64,000 bases of DNA from Eutreptiella sp. 'Long Island Sound 2002'. Taxonomy: Eukaryota > Euglenozoa > Euglenophyceae > Eutreptiales > Eutreptiaceae. The stretch is taken from the NCBI GenBank assembly GCA_964036045.1, contig OZ038392.1:33741330-33805329 (forward strand). Direction: 5' to 3'. The position numbers and the translations under genes were made by a program. The notes beneath the pieces are model-generated. The model had not been told where the DNA came from. It made no database searches and worked only from the letters and a program-made list of their open reading frames with translations. This document shows, piece by piece, positions 23,384-35,192 of the stretch; position 1 is the first letter of the stretch, and each line of letters begins with the position of its first letter.

Positions 23384-23557
23384 GGGCCATTGCTTAGCAA
23401 GGGAAAGGCAAAATGAACTTTCCCTGATGGGGAAAATACGTTGCATTCCAAAACTGATACCAGGCCATGTAAGTAGGCCCAACAAAAAAATACAGTACAA
23501 AGCTGGCATAAAAAAACTGCTGTTTTGTCATTGAAAAAAACTGAGACAACCGCCACA

Positions 23558-23605
23558 ACTGTCAACTAGCTGTCGGGTGACCATCAATTGTCGGCAGTTG
23601 ACAGT
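23558..23605. repeat. Inverted repeat
   Basis: ACTGTCAACT (23558-23567) and AGTTGACAGT (23596-23605) are perfect complements separated by 28 nt. Further related GACAGT and CAGTTG strings follow. Confidence 0.7.
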
Positions 23606-26600
23606 CACCCATTTACAGTTGGGAGTTTACGGTCGGCGAGTAGTGGTTCCAGACCTTCCATGCCAAAATAGGAAAGCCCCACATCTGACAGACCAACGCC
23701 CCCACAAGGCAAGAAACTCTAGGTGGATGAAAATACAATTTACCAAAGGGACACAACGTGAGAGCACCCATCAACTTAGGCCTCTGACCAAACAACGCAA
23801 CTCCCTCAAGAGGGCCATAACACCTGAAGCGATTCTCTGCAGCTGTTCAGCCACCCTTATGGGCTGGGTACCAGACGTGATGTGCCACAAATTTGCTGCT
23901 TCATGACGTTGACACCACACCACACAGCACTTGTGGGGGCAGCACACCATACATGCAGCTTTGGGCCTGTGGCCAAATGCATCCTAATTGCACGCAAGCA
24001 CAGCCTTGTCCAAGAATGGGATCCCTGTCTGACTGCTGTTTTCCGTGACTTTGGCCGTTATACCACCAAATGAAATTAAACATTGAACAACAGGGTGGGT
24101 GGGTGGGTGAGTGGGCCTGAAAGCCTATTCCCAAGAAACAAATAAACGAATATGTGGATCACATCAAACACAACAGCAGGCTACAGTACAACTGTGGAAG
24201 GGTGAAACCACCGCTCACAAGCCAGCAGAAAACATTTGTTTCACTCTGGATCCGGCAGCACCAATAGACGGTTGATAATGGAGCCTACACTACATTTACA
24301 CTACACGGGTGTCGTATGGTGTGGTGCCTCCACAGGTGTCATAGGTGTGCACACCACAGGTGTCGTACGTCACACCATGGTGTGGTGTACTGCCCATCCA
24401 ACCTAGCGCTCAAGAGCACCATGGTGGCCTAACTATCTTTGTGATGACACCCCCTGCAAACAGCATGGCTTGCACACTAACATGTGCAACGTCGTTTTGG
24501 ACACTGCATGGTGGGACCTATGATGCACACACATGATGGAGTGGGAAGTGGGGTGTCCCACAGTTGGAGGCATCTCATGGGCTGCAGAATCTCATCTGGC
24601 ACTTACACTTATAATGGATGATCACCGGAGTGCCAGTTGCAAAAATTGGAGAGGATGGTGGTGGCGAGGATTATCAGGGATGGTGGTGGTGAATGTTGGG
24701 GATAATGGTGAGATTTTCACGCAGTTCTGACAGACAATAGCAAACCTCCTTTGCAAATTTGTCTGCGGTGCAATCCGGTGCCATGTTGCAGGGTTGGGGT
24801 CCTCAAGTTGCAGGGTTGGGGTCCTCAAAGACTGTTTTGGAGGCCATTGTCACCTTTCTATCCACTGCACCTTCCAACTGAAACTACTGTAGTGTTTCAA
24901 GCATGTGGGACATCATCCATTCCAATTCCTTCAAGATAGATGCCATTATTCCATGGAGACCCAGACCCCCACTTGAATTGAGCCTTTTTGATCCATCCTT
25001 GTCAATCTGCACCAAAGGCAGCCAAAAGATGGCCCCTCTGCTCCTTTTTTTTTCGGCTCTCATTGGCCATCTTTTTTCTCCCCAACCCTTTATCCATTTT
25101 GTACCTGCAGGGCTGAGATCACTAGATCAATCAGAGGTTGCCCCGCTGATTGTGGCGTGCCCCATTGTCCCTCTGACTCTCAGCAACTTCCGCCATGTTG
25201 ACGATCAACTGAAAGAATCTGCTTTCTGTTGTCCCACATTCTGATCCATTCCCTAATTCCCAAGGCACATAAATTCTTCAATTCATCCAAAACAGCAGCT
25301 AGGCTGCCATATTTGAGATCCCTATAAAAGTCTTATCATTTGAGTGTACACAAGTGGGGCTGCAAAAATATTCAAGTATATTCCCCCTGGGTGTGCAGCC
25401 CCACAGGCTGCGCGACGGTCCCTGATTTGCATCTAACAGGGTTGGGCCAGAGGCTCTAGAGACTCTCCCTGTCTAGCACTTTGGTTGAGCAGCCCACTGC
25501 AACACCGTATTGGCAACCATCTTTGAGGGGCAATTGGTGAACAAGTGAGGACTTTGTCCCACACGATGGGTGCTCAAGCTGCCCTAACAGTCAAATGGTT
25601 GCAATGCGCACGCACTTTGTGTGGGGGCCCCCTTGCTACAATTTTTTGTGTCAAATGTGTCAGCCAAATCCCTCAACAATCAGCAAACATCCTTCTACAG
25701 AAATTCTTATCAAATGGATGCTATCGACAGAACTAAACTCACTTCCACCCCCAACACCAGCCAACATGCAAAACTCTGCACTACTTAGACGGTGTTCCTG
25801 TTGCTAGTTGCATACGCCCATCTGCTCTCAGGAGTAAACCACACACCAACACCGTCTCATCCTCTAGTGGGCCAAAATTGGTATTATGTCACAAGTGCTG
25901 GAATTTTTTTCCACTTACAATTCTACTTGAGTATGTACTCAAAACTTTATTTGATTGTGCACTACTACTAACCTTTTTCCACTGGCTACAAGTCCTTGGT
26001 GCGCAATGCCCTTAGCAGGACTGATGATAAAGTTCTGGAGAAAAATCAAGGGGGCACAGGGAAACATGGGTAAGGGAAGCAGGGTGAAAGCAAGCCACAC
26101 AAAACTTTTGCCATGGGAAGCACAATTGGAGAAAGGGCACTCAAGCAGACCTAGCAAAACAATAAAACAGAATCTTACTCACCAGTTGTCCCCAAGCGGT
26201 ATTCGAGACCGAAGAATTTTCCAATTCATTAACAACCTCTGCGCATGAATGGCACCATTAGGCCCCAGCTGCTGCTAAACTGTGCAGAGACACGATAGGA
26301 GAAGACCATTGAGTTCAGGTTGAGGGGAAATGCACAGAGATGGTTGTGCGGCTAAGATCCTGCATCTGCATATCCACATGCAGAGGCATCATGTGCAGTA
26401 GACATGTGTGGCAACGGGTGGGAACAGGTGTAGAACCCTTTAATCTGCATACAGACAGGGACGGATCTTGACTTGAGCACGAGAGAACTGGCAATCTGCA
26501 GCTCCCAGTGAAATTGTACTGCTGACACACATGCCCGTCATGATGGTTTGCAGCTGGGGGCTAATGGTTAGTTACCAAAGCGGTGTTTGATATACGTCTA

Positions 26601-28378
26601 AAAGCGCTGCTGAACCATACTATGAGCTAGTCCCTGCCATGGAAAGCGTCCGCCAGGCATCAAATGTTTTGCGTCAAGTGTGAGCAAGCATATCTGGTGG
26701 TCAGTGCAGGGGTACTCAGCATGGCTCTGAATGCACGGCATTGCAGACTGCTGTGGCCTTCGCAATGTAGGAGGTATTGCTGCTGCACGACAGGGAGGCG
26801 GCTAACAATCATCTACAGTGGTGTCGTGGCAAAACCGTGTGCACCACACACAGACACACACACACACACTCACACGGAGGCAAGCATTAGCTCATAGTAT
26901 GTGCTAGACCCTGTTTCACCACAATACATCCGCCAGAATTTTCAAATCTCAAATTTATTAGCAGGAACCCTTCCTTTAGGCCGTGGCCACAGGTTCGTTG
27001 TAGCAGCAAGTGCGCAGGAGGGTTGGCTGGGCAGGCACAATCACAGCCCCTCATCGAGCAGTGGAGTAAAACCCCAATTTACAGCAAGCAGTAAAACGGA
27101 TGCAAAGCTCAAGGAGGCGTCAGTCGGCCGGCGGCTGGTCTCAATTTGGCCGCCGCTTGTTTAACTTTTAGTCATCAAACGCCAGTGGCTAACTACCAGC
27201 GACTGTCAGCCTGAGGGCAACTGCCATCAGTAAACCGCCAACCCGCAGTTGGCACAATAACTGGCCAGTTAACGTCCACCCCAAATAATATTGGCGCGTG
27301 ATATGCCAGTGACCACGTGTTTTATGCTCCTAGTGGTGGTATCCAGTACACTGGCCATGACAGCGTGTGGAACCGCCTGTTTGGGACGCACAGAATGCAT
27401 TGCAACCTGTCATTGATCGTGCAACAGCACACTGCACACTGAAGTCGGAATGCATGATATCCAGTTGGGCACATGACAACAAGGGGGGGGAGAGGGGGGG
27501 GCAGGACCAGCAGGACCCAAGCAGTGACTTGATGCCGAATGGGGCGTCCGCGCCAACACAATTTTTTGGTGCCAGTTGGGCAGACAGAAATACAAGCAGT
27601 GCAGCACTGAGAGAACATCCCACGGTGCCAACACCATGACCAGCACGATTTCTTGCATGAGGCTCAAGTCTTATGATGCAATGTGCCAGGGGAGAAAAGC
27701 AAACCGATACAAACAGACTGATGGGCCCAGGAGTGAGGGAAGGCCCTGTTACCACACCTGCAGCCTTGGCCAACAGAGAATCAGAGTCTGAAACAGGCCC
27801 TAAAACCTACTGAAGACAGTGCAGCGTGGATCCAGACACACTGCCCACGACTGGGGAGAAACCTCCGTGAATGCAATGACATTCAACGCAAAAAGCTTGC
27901 TCAAGAGTAAGGAAACCCTTTAGGATGGTAAGAGTGGAGGAACACCTTGGGACAATGGATGGCTGGAAGAATCGTCGCTTCAGAAATGGATTGTTTGCCA
28001 TGTCGGTTGGTGGGCCAAATGGGTATGAGTAGCAATCTCTTCCTTCAAATAGGAAGGCCTGTACGCCAGACACGTCCTGGTGGATGAAAGATCCCAAAAG
28101 TGGGGACCAGCACGTCAACGGGGGGGGGGGGGGGCAGTGTGGCTCGGCAGGGCAACATAGGTTGAGCGAGGGGCCAGATATGTAGCCATGCCATCTGCAA
28201 CATCTGATAACTGTATGTGTACTCAGAGTGGTACCACGCCCTTGGGTTTTGCAGGAGACAATCCAATTCAATACCGAAGAAAACTCCAATTACACCAGCC
28301 GACAGAGTGTAAAGTTAGAGAAAACCATGCTGCACTTAGGATCACTGGGTCCCCCGAAAGAACATATGTACAAATAAT
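23606..28378. other. Non-coding tract
   Basis: No supported gene. It holds GGTGTCGTA/CACACC palindromes at 24305-24390, a GTGG-type simple repeat near 24100, a 22-bp tandem pair at 24785, a CA microsatellite near 26850, and a G tract near 28118. A minus frame near 27810-28100 (with PTDMANNPFLKRRFFQPS) is weakly coding-like and may be an exon. Confidence 0.35.
24785..24828. repeat. Two exact tandem 22-bp copies
   Basis: GTTGCAGGGTTGGGGTCCTC plus AA is repeated without mismatch. Confidence 0.9.
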
Positions 28379-28960
28379 TTACAAGGAGAGTGCAGTGTTG
28401 GTGACGGTGATGTCCAAACGGTCCACTTTGTTGTGTTTGAAAGCATTGAAGAATGTGCTGAACATGAGGGCAGGGGTCAGGTTACAAGCTGTCGCCCCCC
28501 CTCTCCTCCTAAGCCCTTGCGACAACGGAAAAAGCACTTAAAATTGCAGAAACAACGCCTAGTGTTGTTTAGGCAAAAGCGTTGACTGCAGACTGAGCCA
28601 AGAGTCAATGGCATTTATGGTGCTGAAGAACATCGCGTTCACATCTTTGAGGTCGCAGTCAGCAACATCTTCCCCAACTAGCAAATCGTTCCAAACCACC
28701 AAATACAGTGTGATAAAATCATGTAAGTAGCTCACACCATCAGCCCCCCCGCAATCCAAAGCATGGTCCAACAGGTTGTCCGTCTTGATGATGCCTCTTA
28801 CTATGCACAATGTACCCAACGCGCGTGCGCATGCCAGTGCACGTGCACATGCACAAAGCACTTGCTGTGTCACATCACGTGTATAATTTTCCAACCCAAC
28901 ACCCGCATACTGCAGCACGTGCACCTTCTCCCTCACCAAGTGGTCAACAATTAATTCTGA
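28379..28960 (-). CDS. C-terminal part of an unrecognised protein, two exons
   Basis: The upstream exon runs from about 28958 to 28594, with VHVLQYAGVGLENYTRDVTQ, RGIIKTDNLLDHALDCGG and DGVSYLHDFITLYLVVWNDL. It ends in phase 1 at GGCTCA/GTCTGC. The last exon, 28379-28488, follows the acceptor GCGACAG in the matching phase. It contains NLTPALMFSTFFNAFKHNKV and ends in TAA. The two exon ends share an MFF/MFS-T-F/I-NAF-like pattern, perhaps a degenerate internal repeat. Helical, leucine-rich composition suggests an all-alpha protein. No family is recognised. The 105-nt intron begins almost directly with one of the dispersed hairpins. Confidence 0.45.
28546..28590. repeat. Dispersed hairpin motif, best-paired copy
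   Basis: Nested arms GCAG/CTGC, CAACGC/GCGTTG and GCCTA/TAGGC surround the loop GTGTTGTT. It sits 3 bp inside the proposed 5' splice site of the minus-strand gene. Confidence 0.6.
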
Positions 28961-31404
28961 ATGAACCTCGCCCTTTTTGCAATGCAACCACGTCAGAATC
29001 ACATGTGTATCTTAAGCCGGGGTCAGCAACAAGCCAAGATGCGGTTCGAAACGGGTCAGATGGCCAAAGAGAAATTGTGAAACATTGCACATTGGCTGCA
29101 ACGGACTGGCAAGGCAGGTGCATAGTGGCTGACACTGGGTCAAGAAGCTCCAGAGCAGCCAGGTATGACCTTGGAGGGGGATTTATCGACAACAATTTGA
29201 TTGCACCCGACGGTGGCTGGGTGGATGGTCAGGCGGAGACTGACGGCGGTTGGGCGGTAATGGATGGCAAGCGATGGTGGTATCGGAGAACTGGTGCCAG
29301 CAGCGACTCTATTTTCAAAGACAAAAGCACCCCCCCCCCCCCCAAAGACAGCGAGCCTATCAAGACTGCCAAAGGTTGTGGAGACGCCTGCGGCAGGCGG
29401 AGGGGAAAGCTCTTGAATCATCAGCGCAAATGTCAAAAAAAAAAAAAAGAGTGCTGCACTGCAGTACGCCTGGACCTCAACACACCTCCTGCCACCAGTC
29501 AACTGCCCACCATCGATTACCGCCACCCGAAGCCGACCAACCACAATACCGCCACCCAGAGCCTTCGGCTGTCCAGAGTGAAGGAAAAACTATCCCATTC
29601 CACAAGGGCAGCGCTGGGGAGTACGTGCTGGAGTTGCAGGCATGGGGGTAACACAGTGGGCAACAAGAGGAAATTGCCAAGGGGAGGGTTACGAGAGGGT
29701 TAGCAGCAGGAAAAAGAGAAAGCGGTCGAGGGGTACCAGGCAAGTGTGGTAAGGAGTTGAGGAGTTAAGAATCAGCCGTACCACTTACCAGTGTGCCACT
29801 TACCAATGACCGCTCCTGCCATACGCTGAACTCATCAGGAACCAGCTGCGTCCGGTGCACGACTCATTGGAGCCCAGGCATCGGACCTGTCTGATCTGCT
29901 GGAACCAATGGCACGTGTGAAATGGATACAACCAATGCTACTTATTTATGGTTCTATTCGTATCCTGTTGCAGCATAACGTGTGCAGCCCTCACGCAATG
30001 CACTTGTGAAAAAAGAGTGGGAGCGGGGGCCGTTGAGAGGAATGCGTTGTCGAATGCGGGTGGTCAACAGAGTTATGTTGTGGTTATTGGAAAGCGGTGG
30101 TTAAGAGCCAGGGTTGCGGGGGTAATTCAGAGGAGTTGGGGACGGAGGCGAGGGGCTGCGAACGAGAGTAGAACGGTTGGCGTGTGTGTGGGGGTGGGTG
30201 GGTTAGAATCAGCGAGGGGGAGGTCATAAGGAGGAAAGCTGCAGGTGGGCTGGCATATGAGGGGTGGGAGAGGTTAAGAGTTTGTCAGATTCTGCGGGCG
30301 CCCGCTGGGACGTCCATCCAACCCCCCGCCCCCGCTGTCCCTACCTGCACCCAGTCGCTGACTTGGCAGTCTGCTTGATGTGATTCCAGTGGGGTTTCTG
30401 AGCCAGGGCGCTTCGTACCAACTACAACTAGTGTCTTGCAGGCGTATGCAGAAGAGATTGTACACGGTCTCCTGATTTGCCCCGCAAATGTTGGGTGATA
30501 GATGTAGAGGTGTCAGGCTTGTGCTGAATTGGGGGGGGGGGGGGGGGGGCGTTGGCCATAAAGGCTGGGGAAGATGCAGGGGAAGGGGGGGGTAGGGGGA
30601 TAAGGAGGGAAGCAATATTCATATTTTCAGACCGTTCTCGTTGCGGTTGCGCCCAAGCGGCGCCCAGAAACTGCAAGCAACACACAAACGGTACAAAACT
30701 TGCAAGTCCTTCCTTTCAAAGGCCGGTGGAAACATTGCCCGATCAGCAACTACCTTCGCTGGAGTGCAAAGGGCAGAGGTGGGGGGGGGGTGGGGGGTTT
30801 AGGGGAGGGGAAGCCTGGTCCCGGACGATACCCGGACCTAGATCCAAGGCTGAGTCCGAAGCGAGGTCCCAGGCTGGGGCCCAAGCTCGGTCCTAGGCTA
30901 GATCCACGGCCAGATCCTGGGCTTGAAGCCAGGGTCGAGGCCGGGTCGGAGCTTAGTTTGAAGCTGCATTTTGAAGCTCGGCCCGCAGCTGGGGCTGTCC
31001 TGAACGGAAGGTGAAATTGATACTGTGCCGGCACGCTCCGGTAGAAAACGTCATCCTGAACAGCATTCAAGCGACATTGGAAAGCTGGTCACCCGTTGGT
31101 GCTTAACCGACGGTGGTGGGCGGTTACTCAACAAAATTTGGCCCGCAGACAGGTGGGCGACAAGGTCCAGTAACTGCTGGCCCGGGGGGGGGGGGGTAAT
31201 CCTCCAGGGCCGTCCTGAGTTGAACAAGGAAAAAAGCAACTGTTTGCGTGAGGACAGTCCCGTCGACGGCTGGCTCCCAGGCTGGCCTCGAAAGAGCCCC
31301 GGCCGGGTCCCTAGAGGTTCCAGACAGGGGTTCGGAACTTTCGTCCGACATTGTTCCCGAAGCTGTATCCGAGGGGGAATCATGCACAAGCCTGAAGGTA
31401 GACG
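28961..31404. other. Non-coding, downstream of MTHFR
   Basis: Contains a C tract of 14 at 29329, an A tract near 29436, and a G tract of 18 near 30532. A degenerate 12-bp repeat at about 30830-30965 (GGTCCTAGGCTA-like; reads GPRL in one frame) is also present. A minus frame at 31250-31387 with DSPSDTASGTMSDESSEPLS is coding-like but unplaced. Confidence 0.35.
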
Positions 31405-34400
31405 TTATCTAAAGTCGACACCCGACGAAGCAAGGCCAAAGCTGCATCCCGTGAGTTGAGAGGGAAGGGATTGGGAGTCGATGTCATCGATGTCAATCCC
31501 TAGGCTCCCGAAGCTGCCGAAGCTGTGCCAGCCCTTGATGGAGGGCTGCAGCTCTTCGGGTCTGGCAGCACTGAGCCGCTTCGGCAGCCCCGACAGGCTG
31601 CCCTGGCTGTAGATGTCGAAGTCCCGGTGCGACCGGATGGCCTCAAAGAGGGTCCACAAAGAGGATTCCCCTTTGTAATCGTTGTTCACCACGCTGACAA
31701 GAAACCAGTTGTCTTGAATGTCCTGCCGCGCATGTAATGGGGTGGACGGAACTCCAATTGGGGCGTTTGCCATAAAGGCTCGGCCGTGTGCCGCTTGGTA
31801 CTTGCGGGCGTGTGCATTGAATTGGGTTTGAGGGGGAGTTGTCTGAATTGTTTGTCCAGATGGTGGAGAATTGCAGTTTTGGTCGGTAAGAGTGGGACAG
31901 TTGTCCCTGTGCTCACAGGTGCTGCCTGTGCTCACGGGTGCTGCTTCAACCCCTTCGCGCCGGCAGGCTTCACACGACGGCTTTCTCAAGACAGTCAACT
32001 TTGCAGGGCGCTCCACCCCCACTGATGTGTGTGTGTTGAGGGTTGCCACAAAAAGTCAAGTAAATGTGCCGGTCAGTACTTCGGGGTGTACGCACTGGTT
32101 TGTGGAAATAAATTGCTCACATGGCTGGTTCCAGGCAACTGAACAAAAAAAATTTTCAGTACGTGGGAGAGTGGGACGGTGGTCCCTCTGCTCAAAAATG
32201 CTGCTCCTGCCTTGGCGTCCCTGGGGTGGGGAACCCTCGCCGGACCCCTATCCTCTCCATGTGACGCAACCCCAATGCTTGTACGAGACGAACCCGGACC
32301 CAAAACTCCTCTTTAGAAAGTCGGGCCGTCCTATCCCCCTCACAACTAGACTCGGGTGTTTTTTTGTGTTACGAGGCCACTTCAGACCCCTCTGTAGCAC
32401 GTACACGGGCTGCCCCTGTGCCCCTGCTGGGAGGATTCAGGTATTTCTGGCACTGCGGCACCCAAAACCCCTCTTCGTCAGGGTCGTTCGTGTCTATTCG
32501 CAATGGGGATGAAAATGCAGTTTTGTGCGTCACATCAAGGTGGAGTGGCCCATTTCCAATCATTGCCGCATACTACGTTCACTCCCTTGGTGGCCAAAGG
32601 CGCCAGCAGGCCTAATGTCAGCAATTTTTTCCATGAGTGCAAACGCTTTTTTTTCGAAATCAGTGGGGCCGACATGCGGTCCACGTGGCCGCAAATTGAC
32701 GCAGCTGTAATGGTAACAAGAAACGGCCCAACACAACGACAAAACAAAAGGTATTGCTGGTGAATTCGAACCGCCAACAAGACCACACCCCTCCAATGCC
32801 CCTCCACCCCCTCTTCCCCTTCCCCGTCCCGTTCTCTCGCCCCCTTCCCGTAACTTCGGCCATAAGATGAGGAAAAAATTGACGACCTCCAAAACTGTTC
32901 AGATCTTCAACATGCATTGGAGAAAGAAGGCGAGTGTGAAACTCTCCCCGCCATCCTACGGCACAACCTTTCGTTTGACCACAAACATCCAATCATGCAC
33001 TCATTTGGACATGGATCACTCGATTCCGTTCCTTGAGGCTCAACTCTCATCACACGGTGTATTCCATCATTATCCCCTGGAAGCGGACTACCAGCCACCC
33101 CTGCGGCCGAACAGTTGAACGCCCTTCTGAACAGGGCCGGCCGTACCCATTCAGGACCCCGAGCACTCCGCAGAAGACGGTCGTATCCACTAAAAGCTCT
33201 GTGCATGCCACACAGAGCCAGTCGAATCCACTGGTGGCCCTGTACAGCCGGGACAACTCCTTGTCCTATTCCCAAAAGGTGTTTTGTCACATGGGTGTGT
33301 GCATTTATCGTGCGGGAGGAGGCGGGGACGGAGTCTGTAGAACCTCCAACGATGAACTGGGTGATCGCCTGTGGTGCAATGTGATATTTTGTTGGAATCC
33401 ATTTCTGAAATCCAACTTCGAGCGATGTTGGGGTCACTCGAACCGCCCTCCCGCTTAAACGTGTTTCCGAGGTTGGGTTGCCACAAAATTAGCTCCGCAA
33501 CGAAGCCCCCGGTATTCATTGTTAAGGCCCCGGCGCTCATTGTCAAGGCAACAGCCTTGGAGGCCTTCGTGCTGTAGATCTTGCAGGTCTTTGAAAAGGC
33601 TGCAGCCTGCAGCTCAGGCATCCATTTCTGCAATCAATTTTGGATGTGAGTGCGCTGTGGAGTGACATTGTGGTTGTGCTCTGCTGTACCCTTGGCTGAA
33701 TGCAATACCACAACCATCTCCCAGCCCCGTTCTCAACGTGAGCGAATCACAAGCAATCGCTTTAGCGGCCGCAAGTGAGAGGGTATGGGCAGTAGAGTAC
33801 CGGAATGGTGCACCAGAGAAACATCGTCACTCACAACCGGAACCCCTACCTCACGCGTGCACAGAGACAATCTGGTCTCATCCTCATCCCTCACTGATCA
33901 CGGACCACGTCAACACCGGACATCGACCTGAATAACCGGAGGAATCGCTTCGCCAGGCCCAAATGCTTTAGTCCAAAGAGCGAAGGCCTCATCCTGAACA
34001 AAAAGCGAACCGAGGAACCACCTCCAGCCACGTCAACGTGCCAAACGCAGGCAACCCGGTGGACTGCGAAAGAACTGAAATTACGTGCGAAACACAGGCC
34101 CCAGACAGACAGCACCCGACACGCGCCCGAAAGGCACCCCCGACACCACCCGGAACCAACCCAACAGCACCCGACGGCCGGCTTTCCTCTTCGGTGAACC
34201 ACATTGTCCGGGGATCCCTGTAAGTTGTGTAGGTTGCAGCTCGCCCCGTGTCTGGTTGGCCCCACGCTTGCTGCTGTCATTGCATGCTGCAACTCCCCCC
34301 CCTGGGATGCCGGCTGAGTAAATGTCGGGAACCATCATCGATGCATTTGCCCGTGTCCTGCGGTATGCCAAGAACTCCATGTGCTCATACCTTCCAGGCT

Positions 34401-35144
34401 GTGAAATGCGCAGGGTCGACCATCGTCGGCTGACTGATCTCTTTGCCCGGAAACACTCCCCAAGTGATAGCGTTGCCGGTGTCGAAATTACGATAGCAGT
34501 GGGTACCGCTGTAATTTGCGATCATGTACGTAACCTGCGGACAACGGAGAGTGAAACGCAGGCACTGCACATCATACCTGACGTGCAGACCACAACATGC
34601 CGACAGACTACACCCTGACACCGCGATGCCCTCCGCAAGTAAGCGGCGCAATACGAACACCAGGCAGCAAACTTACTGTGTACCCTCGGCACCCCTACCG
34701 GCCCTTCGTGTGCTGTCGGGGGCTTGCGTGGGGTGCAGAGGACACACAGGTGTGCTGCAAGCTCGGTGGGGTGCAGAGGGCCAGGCATGCTGCTGGGGCT
34801 CGAGAAGCCCTGCCGCTGCGAATCGACCAATGCTCGAACCCTGACCCTACCAGATGCCACCCTTGGCCCATCCGTGATCTGTTGGGCCCCCGATTGCACT
34901 ACAGCACACAACCTGAGGCATGCAACTGTTCCCCTGCATCTCTGTGAAATTCTCCAGAACCTCGAGGAACAATTTGACTTTGGCAGGGCTGCAGAAGAGC
35001 TCTATGAACTCCTTCTGAAATACGTACCCTCCCGACGGACCCCAGCCATGCACCGGGTCCCCGGAGCTGCAGGCATCCACCTTCGGCTGCAGACGAGAAC
35101 AATCGGTGGAAACTGAAATCAGGATCACCATCGGTACTTCAAAA

Positions 35145-35192
<48 letters not shown>

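Noticed and set aside
28810-29703. A 297-codon plus frame
   Set aside because: It lies opposite the better-supported minus exon and then continues through simple repeats and a C tract.
30750-31070. Pro/Gly/Ser/Arg repeat frames on both strands
   Set aside because: They follow a degenerate 12-bp DNA repeat and have no start or splice context.
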